Shown here piece after piece: positions 1-5,761 of a stretch of DNA of 7,347 nt. This stretch comes from DASZTV01 sp036268405. Its GTDB lineage: Bacteria > Actinomycetota > Actinomycetes > JAFAQI01. The stretch lies in contig DATAUF010000179.1 in assembly GCA_036268405.1 (NCBI GenBank), positions 1 through 7,347 of the forward strand, given 5' to 3'. The notes below the pieces were generated by a model. The model made no database searches. It saw nothing but the letters and a program-made list of their open reading frames with translations, and had not been told where the DNA came from. Each line of letters starts with the position of its first letter. Within the stretch, counting starts at the first letter, position 1. The position numbers and the translations under genes were made by a program.

Positions 1-1
1 G

Positions 2-157
2 GCTCCGGTCGAGGTGCGCTCGTCGACCGAGCTCGCCGAGGCAATGCAGGGCACCTCAGCAGACGCCCCGCTGTGCATGTCCTGCGGAGTGAAGATGAAG
101 CGAGCAGGAAGCTGCTACGTCTGCGAGTCCTGCGGCAGCACATCCGGCTGCAGCTAA
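2..157 (+). CDS. nrdJ: Vitamin B12-dependent (class II) ribonucleotide reductase, C-terminal end (partial)
   Basis: These are the last 51 residues of a gene that begins upstream of the window. Class II ribonucleotide reductase makes deoxyribonucleotides in the cytosol using adenosylcobalamin, without needing oxygen. The visible part is the family's cysteine-rich tail: CMSCG (fragment residues 25-29), then CYVCESCG (38-45), ending TSGCS. C25, C28, C41 and C44 form a CxxC...CxxC zinc ribbon. The remaining cysteines, C38 and the penultimate C50, are candidates for the pair that passes reducing equivalents to the active site. The stop is TAA at 155-157, with a strong hairpin 12 nt later. The catalytic barrel lies outside the window, so the identification rests on this distinctive tail, which I recognise with good confidence. 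A class I or III enzyme would not end this way. Confidence 0.88.
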   Translation, partial: APVEVRSSTELAEAMQGTSADAPLCMSCGVKMKRAGSCYVCESCGSTSGCS

Positions 158-168
158 CCAACGCCGTC

Positions 169-202
169 GCTGTCTGACCGTGCTACGGCACGGTCAGACA
201 GC
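169..202 (+). terminator. Hairpin terminator after nrdJ with cUACGg tetraloop
   Basis: Bases 169-183 (GCTGTCTGACCGTGC) pair perfectly with 188-202 around the loop TACG (184-187), giving a 15-bp stem. Read on the + strand, the closing C-loop-G is cUACGg, a member of the very stable UNCG tetraloop family. Read on the - strand the loop would be CGTA, so the special loop favours the nrdJ transcript. No T-run follows, as is common in high-GC actinobacteria. The hairpin also lies 15 nt past the stop of the convergent methyltransferase, so it could stop both transcripts. Confidence 0.85.
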
Positions 203-216
203 AATCGCGTTCTACG

Positions 217-822
217 TCAGGACGCGCGCGCCGCGATCGCGGCGTACTTGCGATCCGGGCGGTCCGGGAACTTTTCCTGGACGCGCTGGATCTCCGTGAA
301 ACCGGCCTTCACCAACTGCTCGGCCAGAATCGTGGCCGGCCAGCGGTAGCCCGTGATGACCTTGTGGTCGAACTCGGCCACGTCGTCGTCGCTGTCGAAG
401 AAGCCGACCACCAGCGTGCCGCATGAGGCGAGCAGTCGGCGGAACTCTCGCAGCGCGCGATCGAGCTCAGGTGGCGACAGGTGGATCGTCGAGTACCAGG
501 AGAGAATGCCGGACACCGAACGGTCGGGGAGGTCGAGCTCGGTCATCGACTTGAGTTGGAACTCCGGCCCGGCGTGGGCTGCGCGAGCGTGGGCGATGAA
601 CTCCGGCACGATGTCGATGCCGGTCACGTCGACGCCCAGGGAATGCAGGTAGGCGGTCCATTGACCGGGGCCGCATCCAAGATCGAGCACGGGCCCGGAA
701 ATGCCGGTCAGGTGGGTGCGAACGAACGCCGTGTCCCACTGGTTGGTCTGCGATGTGTCGTCGAACAGCTCGATGTACTGCCCGGCGATGGCCGAGTACG
801 CGTCGCGCACTGGCAGGCTCAC
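217..822 (-). CDS. Class I SAM-dependent methyltransferase
   Basis: This 201-residue protein is a soluble Rossmann-fold methyltransferase that would transfer a methyl group from S-adenosylmethionine. Motif I is VLDLGCGPGQW at residues 45-55. The acidic residue ending strand 2, which binds the ribose, is D70 in GVDVTGIDIV. A motif like LDLPDRSVSGILSWYSTIHL (97-116) matches the methyltransferase domain 11/25 pattern (D-LP...SVSGILSWYSTIHL), and GTLVVGFF (135-142) is strand 5. The length is typical of single-domain family members. The substrate cannot be told. The start is GTG at 822. There is no good Shine-Dalgarno sequence; a TAGGCT hexamer lies 6 nt upstream instead. A second in-frame GTG four codons later (codon 5) is possible. 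The gene converges on nrdJ and is divergent from the hydrolase gene with a 72-bp gap. Confidence 0.87.
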   Translation of the reverse strand: MSLPVRDAYSAIAGQYIELFDDTSQTNQWDTAFVRTHLTGISGPVLDLGCGPGQWTAYLHSLGVDVTGIDIVPEFIAHARAAHAGPEFQLKSMTELDLPDRSVSGILSWYSTIHLSPPELDRALREFRRLLASCGTLVVGFFDSDDDVAEFDHKVITGYRWPATILAEQLVKAGFTEIQRVQEKFPDRPDRKYAAIAARAS

Positions 823-854
823 CGCGACAGCCTACGGCGCTGATCGTGTCGCGG
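822..854. promoter_or_regulatory. 8-bp inverted repeat in the divergent intergenic region
   Basis: CCGCGACA (822-829) is perfectly inverted as TGTCGCGG (847-854) with 17 nt between the arms. The left arm touches the methyltransferase start codon and the last base of its candidate -10 box. The right arm lies 41 nt before the hydrolase start. It could be an operator read by a dimeric regulator controlling one or both divergent genes. The arms are short and GC-rich, so chance remains plausible. Confidence 0.3.
829..834 (-). promoter_or_regulatory. Candidate -10 box for leaderless methyltransferase transcript
   Basis: On the - strand TAGGCT matches the actinobacterial -10 consensus TANNNT and is followed by 6 nt and then the GTG start. 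That spacing would put the transcription start at or next to the first base of the start codon. No TTGACA-like -35 is visible at 17-18 nt, which is common in actinobacterial promoters. The assignment is inferred from pattern and spacing, and from two similar cases in this window. Confidence 0.45.
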
Positions 855-894
855 AGAGGAAGGACTCCGGTGCCGGGATGGTGAACCTGTTGTC

Positions 895-3105
895 GTGCGG
901 CGGGTCTTCGTGGGGGTTCTTGGCGTAGCGCTGCTTGCGGCGCCGGTCCCGGCGTTCGGGCGAGCGCACTCCGTCGGTGGCGGCTCCGCCGAGGCGGTGC
1001 GGGTCGGTTCGGCGTATGCGTGGGTCATCGGCGACAGCGTTGTCATCGGCGACACTCTGGTCCGGCGAACTTGGCGGGAATCAAACGGATCGGTCGAGAC
1101 GACGGGCCTGACCGGACCCGACGGGACTCAGTGGGCGAGACCCGCGCCGGACTTCACGCTGCAGATCGGGATCGCCGGCGTCACGACGTCTTCGACGACG
1201 GGCTGGTCGCTGGCCAGCGTCAAGCCGGTGCGCACGAAGACCGCCGTCGGCGTGAACTTCAGCTACGCGCTCGTCAGCCCCTCACTGCCGAGCGGCGTGA
1301 CGCTGGAGCGCGACGTGCGCCTGCAGCCGGGCAAGGCGACGATGTCGGTCACCTCGACGCTGCACTCGGCGCTATTGCCGCTGCGAATCCCGAGCTACCG
1401 CCTCGACCAGATCACGCCTCGCACGACCGCGCTACCGCAGGAGGTCTACGCCTACCACGAGGGCTCGGACTGGCGGGACGACTTCCGGCACATCACCCAC
1501 CCCGCCGGGACGTTCGACCAACAGGGCGAGACGCTGCGAGCCGGCAGGGCATCCGGCTTCTTCCTGGTGAGCCAGCGCCGCGGCGGGCTCGCCAGTCGCG
1601 CCCAGCACACCGCAGCCGGCGCCGACGCGGTCGGCGTCGACTGGGCGCGGGACCTGCTCGATGCCGGACCGTTGATCACCGACCCGCCCAACTACAACAC
1701 CGTCGGCAACCCGGCGTATCCGGTGCCGCTGCGCGCCCGCCTCGTCGTACCCGGCGAGACGCTCAAGCTCGGCACCGCATGGACCGGGGTGTACGCCGGA
1801 CCTCGAGGCGACGGCGAGGAGAGCGCGGCCGCCTCATTCGAGGCGGCCTTCCCGTGGCACATCGACCAGACGATCGGGGCCAACTCGTTCCACCCGTGGG
1901 GACACGGCACGGGGATGTCGGACGCCAACCTGCGCAAGCAGATCGATGCCGCGGCCAAGCTCGGCGTCGAACGCTACATGCTCGACGACCAGTGGCAGGG
2001 CGGCGCGGGCGGCGAGTCCGGTGACTGGCACTTCGACGCATCGCGCTTCCCCGACCGCAACCACGACGGCGTCCCGGACTTCATCACCTATCTTCACCAG
2101 AAGGGGATGCAGCTCGGACTCTGGATGTCGCCGGTCGAGTTCAACATGAAGTCGCAGACCTTCGCGAAGCACCCGCTCTGGGGATGTGCCCCGCTGGGCG
2201 ACCTGACCTCGCAGGTCCCGGACGACGCGGGCCTCGGCGCGTGGGACGCCACCAACCCGCAGTTCCAGACCTATCTGCTGAGTGTGATCAACCGGCTGGT
2301 CAAGGACTTCGGCGTCCGCGAGTTCAAGTTCGACTTCATGGCCTGGCTCGACTGTGGCACCCACGACTACGCCGACTATGAGGATGCCTTCGTCTCACTC
2401 GTACGCCGGATGGAGGCCGCCCACCCGAACGTCACGTTCGAGCTGGACGAGACCAACGACCAGCGGGCATGGCCGTTCGAGTCCGAGTCGCTCGGCCCGT
2501 CGTGGTTCGACAACAACCACCAACACGGGATCGACCCGGTCTCGGAGCTGCTGCACGACCTGTGGTCGGCCGCGCCATGGATGCCGACCCAGACGCTCGG
2601 CCTCGGCAGCTTCGACGGGGCGGCACTCGCCGAAGGCCGCACTGCCAACTATCTGATGCCCCTCGCGCTGTTGTCGCATCTGACCTTCTGGACCGACTTC
2701 ACGGCGCTCACTGCCGCGCAGCGCGAGCAGACCGCGTGGTGGCTCACGTGGGACAAGGCGCACCGCTCAAGCGTCGGCCCGATGGTCTACGAGCTCACCC
2801 GCAACGACCCGGCGTCGGGAAAGAACTGGCTCGTCCTGCAGCCGTGGCACAACGAAGCGGGCTATGTCTTCGCGTTCCGGCAGGACACCACCGACTCGAG
2901 GATCCACGTCGCGCTGCAAGGCGTGCGGCCCACGACGGCCTATGTCGTTACCGATGTGCGAACCGGAAAGGTCGTGGCGCGGACGAGCGGAAGCAAGCTG
3001 CGGCGAGGCCTGACGATCACCGCGCCGAGTCGATACTCGGCGCGGGTGTTGCGCGTGTCGCCGGCTCGTCGAGGTCATACGGGCCCAGCAGCAGCAGCAG
3101 GATGA
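895..3105 (+). CDS. Secreted GH36/melibiase-like glycoside hydrolase (putative alpha-galactosidase)
   Basis: The 736-residue protein starts with a signal peptide: M-R-R, a hydrophobic core VGVLGVALLAAPVPA (6-20), and likely cleavage near residues 22-24. The RRVF start faintly resembles a Tat motif, but the short n-region favours Sec. An N-terminal beta-sandwich (about 30-310) precedes a TIM barrel (about 320-625) and a C-terminal beta-sandwich (about 640-722). Barrel motifs follow the GH36 order: YMLDDQW (361-367), GDWHFDASRFP (376-386), GMQLGLWMSP (404-413), HPLWG (426-430) and EFKFDF (476-481). D480 is the expected nucleophile. D539 in SWFDNN, 59 residues on, is at about the spacing of the GH36 acid/base. 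Family members release terminal alpha-galactose from oligosaccharides outside the membrane. The usual EPEMVN segment reads SPVEFN here and no SGGxRxD motif is visible, so another alpha-glycoside is possible. GTG at 895 is the only in-frame start after the stop at 841 that gives a charged n-region; its Shine-Dalgarno sequence is weak. The 3' end overlaps the PAP2 gene by 89 bp. Confidence 0.82.
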   Translation: MRRVFVGVLGVALLAAPVPAFGRAHSVGGGSAEAVRVGSAYAWVIGDSVVIGDTLVRRTWRESNGSVETTGLTGPDGTQWARPAPDFTLQIGIAGVTTSSTTGWSLASVKPVRTKTAVGVNFSYALVSPSLPSGVTLERDVRLQPGKATMSVTSTLHSALLPLRIPSYRLDQITPRTTALPQEVYAYHEGSDWRDDFRHITHPAGTFDQQGETLRAGRASGFFLVSQRRGGLASRAQHTAAGADAVGVDWARDLLDAGPLITDPPNYNTVGNPAYPVPLRARLVVPGETLKLGTAWTGVYAGPRGDGEESAAASFEAAFPWHIDQTIGANSFHPWGHGTGMSDANLRKQIDAAAKLGVERYMLDDQWQGGAGGESGDWHFDASRFPDRNHDGVPDFITYLHQKGMQLGLWMSPVEFNMKSQTFAKHPLWGCAPLGDLTSQVPDDAGLGAWDATNPQFQTYLLSVINRLVKDFGVREFKFDFMAWLDCGTHDYADYEDAFVSLVRRMEAAHPNVTFELDETNDQRAWPFESESLGPSWFDNNHQHGIDPVSELLHDLWSAAPWMPTQTLGLGSFDGAALAEGRTANYLMPLALLSHLTFWTDFTALTAAQREQTAWWLTWDKAHRSSVGPMVYELTRNDPASGKNWLVLQPWHNEAGYVFAFRQDTTDSRIHVALQGVRPTTAYVVTDVRTGKVVARTSGSKLRRGLTITAPSRYSARVLRVSPARRGHTGPAAAAG
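3017..3105. other. 89-bp convergent overlap of hydrolase and PAP2 gene ends
   Basis: The hydrolase stop (TGA, 3103-3105, +) lies beyond the PAP2 stop (TGA, 3017-3019, -), so the last 29 residues of the hydrolase are coded antisense to the last 29 residues of the PAP2 protein. The hydrolase's predicted beta-sandwich ends near residue 722, and its last 14 residues (PARRGHTGPAAAAG) look like read-on sequence. The overlap has no room for a conventional hairpin terminator between the genes, and I saw none. Confidence 0.8.
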
Positions 3106-3970
3106 TCAGCGCCGTGACCACGATCGCCACCGTGAGGTTGACGCTGAACTGGTAGGACTCGTTCAGCAGCGCGTGCGTCAGCTGCACCGGCTCGGAAGTG
3201 TGCGCAAGGAACCGCAGCACCCGCACGCTGTTGAGTGCGGCGAGCGTCATCGACACGCCCCATACGACGATGAGCACGGCGAAGGCCGGGACGTGGGTGA
3301 GGCGAAGCCCTGAGCCGGTAGGGCGCCGGCGGACCAGCAACGCCGCGACGACGCAGATCACCGCGAAGCAGATGAGCGTGGCGCCGATCGCGTCGCTCGG
3401 CCGGTGCCAGCCGGCGGTCTGCACGTCTGCGGCAACGATCCATGAGTAGGAGCCGGCAAGGATCGCAACGAGGCCGCGGATCGCCGGTGGCGACAGCACG
3501 ACGAGCGCGAGCGCGCAGCTGATCGCGGTTGCGGTGTGACCGCTCGGAAAGGAGTTCGCGCGGCGCAGCGCATCGTCGGCTACCAGGAACGGCCGGGTCA
3601 GCACGCCGTCCTTGAGCAGGTCCGTGCCGTTGACAGAGACGAGGGCAGCAACGGCCACCGACACGCCGAGCACGCGCCGCCGTCGCGCGAAGCCGAGCGC
3701 AACGATGATCAGCAGCACGGCCGCGAATGACGCCGCGTTGATGCGCTCGAGGAAGAAGATGTCGTGGACCCGCGACGAGGGGTCCTGTTCCAGTGAGCCG
3801 AGAAGCGCCGCGTTGTCGAAGCGCTGGCCAAGAACAGTCCGCACCATGAGCAGGTACGTCACGGCGGCGAGGCCTGCGGAGAACGCCGCCGCGATCAGCA
3901 GCCGCTGCGAGACGGCGACCCGATCCACACCGATAGTCGTCTGCGCGGCAGTAGCGGAGGCCGTCACCAT
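3017..3970 (-). CDS. PAP2-family integral membrane phosphatase
   Basis: The chosen start, ATG at 3970, gives 317 residues. PAP2 enzymes remove phosphate from lipid or isoprenoid phosphates or diphosphates at the membrane. About eight hydrophobic segments are visible, near 23-43, 77-95, 100-116, 147-162, 165-180, 196-213, 227-247 and 279-295. The active-site motifs are K120...R126-P127 (KDGVLTRP), FPSGHT (141-146, H145) and GWHRPSD (187-193, H189 and D193). The Arg of the usual SRxxxxxHxxxD motif is replaced: DV stands at 182-183. The RP spacing is one residue shorter than the textbook KxxxxxxRP. The frame is open to 4078, but ATG at 3970 has GGAAGG 10 nt upstream (3981-3986) and overlaps the upstream stop as ATGGTGA; GTG at 3967 is an alternative. 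The gene is last in a coupled cassette and overlaps the hydrolase end. The substrate is unknown. Confidence 0.85.
   Translation of the reverse strand: MVTASATAAQTTIGVDRVAVSQRLLIAAAFSAGLAAVTYLLMVRTVLGQRFDNAALLGSLEQDPSSRVHDIFFLERINAASFAAVLLIIVALGFARRRRVLGVSVAVAALVSVNGTDLLKDGVLTRPFLVADDALRRANSFPSGHTATAISCALALVVLSPPAIRGLVAILAGSYSWIVAADVQTAGWHRPSDAIGATLICFAVICVVAALLVRRRPTGSGLRLTHVPAFAVLIVVWGVSMTLAALNSVRVLRFLAHTSEPVQLTHALLNESYQFSVNLTVAIVVTALIILLLLLGPYDLDEPATRATPAPSIDSAR
3086..3100. repeat. (CAG)5 trinucleotide tract
   Basis: Five perfect CAG units lie inside the convergent overlap. On the + strand they are read as GCA codons and give the Ala run at hydrolase residues 732-735. On the - strand they are CTG codons and give five leucines at PAP2 residues 291-295, at the end of its last membrane helix. 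Loss or gain of a whole unit would keep both frames and change both proteins. Confidence 0.85.
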
Positions 3971-4278
3971 CGGTGAGGTGCCTTCCGCTCCTGGATCGAC
4001 TCGCCAGGAGCGGGAGGAGTCGGCTCGGGCGGAAGGACGATGGAGGGAGTTGCGCTCGGATCTCTGACCGGCCGCCAAATGTCACGCATCGCCAGTGGGA
4101 AGAGCACGAACAGCAGCGGAATGCCGCCTAGATACAGAGCGACCCAGATCCACCCCGCTGTGATCGCCTTCCAGATCGGAAAGACCGCGATCGCGCCGCA
4201 GGCGAGAGTCCAGAGCAGGCGGCCGACCGGGCCGAATGTGACCTCGGAGCGATGCCAGCGGGAGGTCGGTCCTCTCAC
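3964..4278 (-). CDS. Small two-helix membrane protein with proline-rich tail (unknown function)
   Basis: I do not recognise this 104-residue protein. It has a charged N-terminus, two hydrophobic segments (about 19-37, GRLL to WK, and about 42-64, GWIW to AM), a basic RDIWRPVR stretch (65-72), and a C-terminal tail from 73 on with about ten prolines in residues 70-104. It looks like a helical hairpin in the membrane with both ends on the same side. By the positive-inside rule, with RxxWRPVR after helix 2, that side is probably the cytoplasm. The GTG start at 4278 shares the sequence GTGA with the Ddn-like stop, which implies coupled translation; a separate Shine-Dalgarno sequence is weak. Its stop is embedded in ATGGTGA with the PAP2 start. 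Its position between a cytosolic oxidoreductase and a membrane phosphatase suggests a partner or anchor role, but this is inference only. Confidence 0.72.
   Translation of the reverse strand: MRGPTSRWHRSEVTFGPVGRLLWTLACGAIAVFPIWKAITAGWIWVALYLGGIPLLFVLFPLAMRDIWRPVRDPSATPSIVLPPEPTPPAPGESIQERKAPHRW
3981..3986 (-). promoter_or_regulatory. Ribosome binding site that decides the PAP2 start
   Basis: GGAAGG on the - strand lies 10 nt before ATG 3970. Together with the overlap of that ATG with the upstream stop codon, it argues against the longer open frame starting at 4078, whose extra 36 residues are polar, rich in Arg and Ser, and lie inside the upstream gene. Confidence 0.6.
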
Positions 4279-4715
4279 TCGCGCTCGAGGACGAATACCG
4301 GGATCTCGCGCGTCGTGGCGGCCTGGTACTCGTCATACGGCGGGTACGCCGCCACACCCCGGGCCCACCATTCGGCTTTCTCCTCGCCGGTGACCTCGCG
4401 GGCGACCATGTCCCACTTCTGCGTACCGTCCTGCAGCTCGACGCGGGGTTCGGCGCGCAGGTTGTAGACCCAAGCGGGGTTCTTGGGGTCGCCGCCCTTG
4501 GAACCGATCGCCGCGTACTTGCCGTCGTGCTCGACGCGCATCACCGGGTTCTTGCGCAGCTTGCCGGACTTCACGCCGCGGCTCGTCACGACGACGCACG
4601 CCAGGCCGGTGTCGAGCAGACCGAGACCTGCCATCCCTCCCGAGCTCTCGTACTCCTCGACCTGGTTGCGCACCCAGTCCCACGTGCTCGGCTCGTACTC
4701 GCCTTCGAGTGGCAT
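4275..4715 (-). CDS. Ddn-type F420-dependent nitroreductase-family oxidoreductase
   Basis: The 146-residue protein matches the deazaflavin (F420)-dependent family that includes mycobacterial Ddn. These are split-beta-barrel enzymes that move hydride from F420H2 to quinones, nitro compounds or other acceptors. The family's core block is residues 44-90: TSRGVKSGKLRKNPVMRV, then HDGKYAAIGSKGGDPKNP and AWVYNLRAEP. The K52-R54-K55 stretch fits the F420 phosphate-binding region. The length is typical. The N-terminal helix region (10-25, TWDWVRNQVEEYESSG) is also family-like. ATG at 4715 overlaps the preceding aldo/keto reductase stop as TGATG, and a strong GAGGAGA lies upstream. The protein ends in GTGA with the small membrane protein. 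The natural substrate is not predictable. It implies that the organism makes F420. Confidence 0.88.
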   Translation of the reverse strand: MPLEGEYEPSTWDWVRNQVEEYESSGGMAGLGLLDTGLACVVVTSRGVKSGKLRKNPVMRVEHDGKYAAIGSKGGDPKNPAWVYNLRAEPRVELQDGTQKWDMVAREVTGEEKAEWWARGVAAYPPYDEYQAATTREIPVFVLERE

Positions 4716-5734
4716 CAGGCTCTCCTCACGGGTCGGGTGGGCGGCGACTGCCGCTCGGTGTGCACCGGATCGGTGGTCACGACGTCACCGAGCGCCTCGT
4801 TGATGGCCTTCATGACGTCTGCCTCGAGTCGTACGCCGGCCGCGGCGACGTTGTCGACGACCTGTTCGGGCCGTGAGGCTCCGATGATCGCGCTGGATAC
4901 GTTGGGGTTCGCCAGCACCCATGCGATGGCGAGCTGCGCCATCGACAGCCCCGCCTCAGCGGCGATCGGCGCCAGTCGGGCGACGGCGGTGAGGACCTCG
5001 TCGCGCAACCACAGCGCGATCATGTCGGAGCCGCCTGCGGTGTCGGTGGCACGTGAGCCCGCGGGCACCGGCTGGCCCGGCTGGTACTTGCCGGTGAGCA
5101 CGCCCTGCGCGAGCGGCGACCAGACGATCTGTCCGATGGCGAGCTCCTCGCACGTCGGCACGACCTTCTCCTCGATGACGCGCCAGAGCATCGAGTACTG
5201 CGGCTGGTTGGACACGAAGGGGATCTTCAGCTCGGTGGCGAGCTCGTGGCCGGCCCTGATCTGCTCGGCGGTCCACTCCGAGACTCCGATGTAGTGGGCC
5301 TTGCCGCTGTGCACGACATCGGCGAACGCCGACATCGTCTCCTCGAGCGGTGTCTCGTGGTCGTAGCGGTGTGCCTGGTAGAGGTCGATGTGGTCGGTCT
5401 GCAGACGCTGCAGCGAGCCGGCGACCGCCTCGTTGATGTGCTTGCGGGACAGGCCTCCGTCGTTGGGACCGCCCGGCCCGGTCGGTGCGTAGACCTTGGT
5501 GAAGATCTCCAGGGACTCTCGCCGCTGGCCCTGCAACGCCTTGCCGAGCACCGTCTCCGCCTTGGTGTTGGCGTAGACGTCGGCGGTGTCGAACGTCGTG
5601 ATGCCACACTCGATCGCCTGGTGGACGCAGGCGATCGCCGCGTCCTCCTCGATCTGGGAGCCATGGGTGAGCCAGTTGCCGTACGAGATCTCCGAGACCT
5701 TCATCCCGGCCGAGCCGAGTCGTCGAAACTCCAT
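4715..5734 (-). CDS. Aldo/keto reductase
   Basis: This 339-residue cytosolic NAD(P)H-dependent oxidoreductase of the AKR superfamily reduces carbonyl compounds. The fold's hallmarks are in order: GITTFDTADVY (44-54), the catalytic tetrad D49, Y54, K80 and H122, YIGVSEW (148-154), SNQPQYSML (175-183), WSPLAQGVLTGKY (205-217), and the cofactor-binding AIIGASRPEQVVDN (282-295). MEFRRLGSAGMKVSEISYGNW at the N-terminus and the overall length resemble the potassium-channel beta-subunit/YghZ-like branch (AKR6/AKR14), so methylglyoxal or other aldehydes are possible substrates. The last 17 residues (PVHTERQSPPTRPVRRA) are a basic, proline-containing tail. ATG at 5734 has no Shine-Dalgarno sequence, but TACGGT lies 7 nt upstream. 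The stop overlaps the Ddn-like start. This gene probably opens the four-gene cassette. Confidence 0.92.
   Translation of the reverse strand: MEFRRLGSAGMKVSEISYGNWLTHGSQIEEDAAIACVHQAIECGITTFDTADVYANTKAETVLGKALQGQRRESLEIFTKVYAPTGPGGPNDGGLSRKHINEAVAGSLQRLQTDHIDLYQAHRYDHETPLEETMSAFADVVHSGKAHYIGVSEWTAEQIRAGHELATELKIPFVSNQPQYSMLWRVIEEKVVPTCEELAIGQIVWSPLAQGVLTGKYQPGQPVPAGSRATDTAGGSDMIALWLRDEVLTAVARLAPIAAEAGLSMAQLAIAWVLANPNVSSAIIGASRPEQVVDNVAAAGVRLEADVMKAINEALGDVVTTDPVHTERQSPPTRPVRRA
4721..4727 (-). promoter_or_regulatory. Strong Shine-Dalgarno for the Ddn-like gene, inside the AKR 3' end
   Basis: On the - strand GAGGAGA is followed by gcctg and then ATG 4715. The same bases code for the terminal Arg-Arg-Ala of the aldo/keto reductase (AGG AGA GCC TGA). 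It is the clearest Shine-Dalgarno sequence in the window. With the TGATG junction, it supports terminating ribosomes re-initiating on the next gene. Confidence 0.75.
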
Positions 5735-5741
5735 GAGATCG

Positions 5742-5747
5742 ACCGTA
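5742..5747 (-). promoter_or_regulatory. Candidate -10 box for leaderless AKR transcript
   Basis: TACGGT on the - strand fits TANNNT and is followed by 7 nt and then ATG 5734. That places the expected transcription start at the ATG. No Shine-Dalgarno sequence is present and no clear -35 is visible. It sits in the 27-bp gap after the peroxidase stop and would separate the AKR cassette from the upstream genes. Confidence 0.5.
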
Positions 5748-5761
5748 CCCGCAGCAGAGGG

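Noticed and set aside
373..402. CGTCGTCGTCG-type short repeat in the methyltransferase gene.
   Set aside because: It simply encodes an Asp/Ser run (DSDDD) and is imperfect; such GC-rich triplets are common in this type of genome.
895..960. A twin-arginine signal in the hydrolase (RRVFV).
   Set aside because: Only RRxF matches. The n-region is three residues and the core begins at once, which fits a Sec signal better. Tat export is not excluded.
1020..2024. A 334-residue + strand frame inside the hydrolase gene.
   Set aside because: It is Arg-rich out-of-frame translation of the hydrolase with no domain; the GH36 motifs are in the other frame.
3971..4078. A longer PAP2 protein starting at 4078 (353 residues).
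   Set aside because: The added 36 residues are polar and Arg/Ser-rich, lie within the upstream gene and have no family motif. ATG 3970 has a Shine-Dalgarno sequence and a stop/start overlap with the upstream gene.
3075..4085. A 336-residue - strand frame overlapping PAP2.
   Set aside because: It is a frame shadow of PAP2, Arg-rich with no membrane helices or motifs.
4527..5294. A long + strand open frame (255 residues) opposite the aldo/keto reductase.
   Set aside because: It is antisense to a strongly conserved AKR and has low-complexity Ser/Ala/Thr composition with no motif. Long antisense frames are expected at this GC content.
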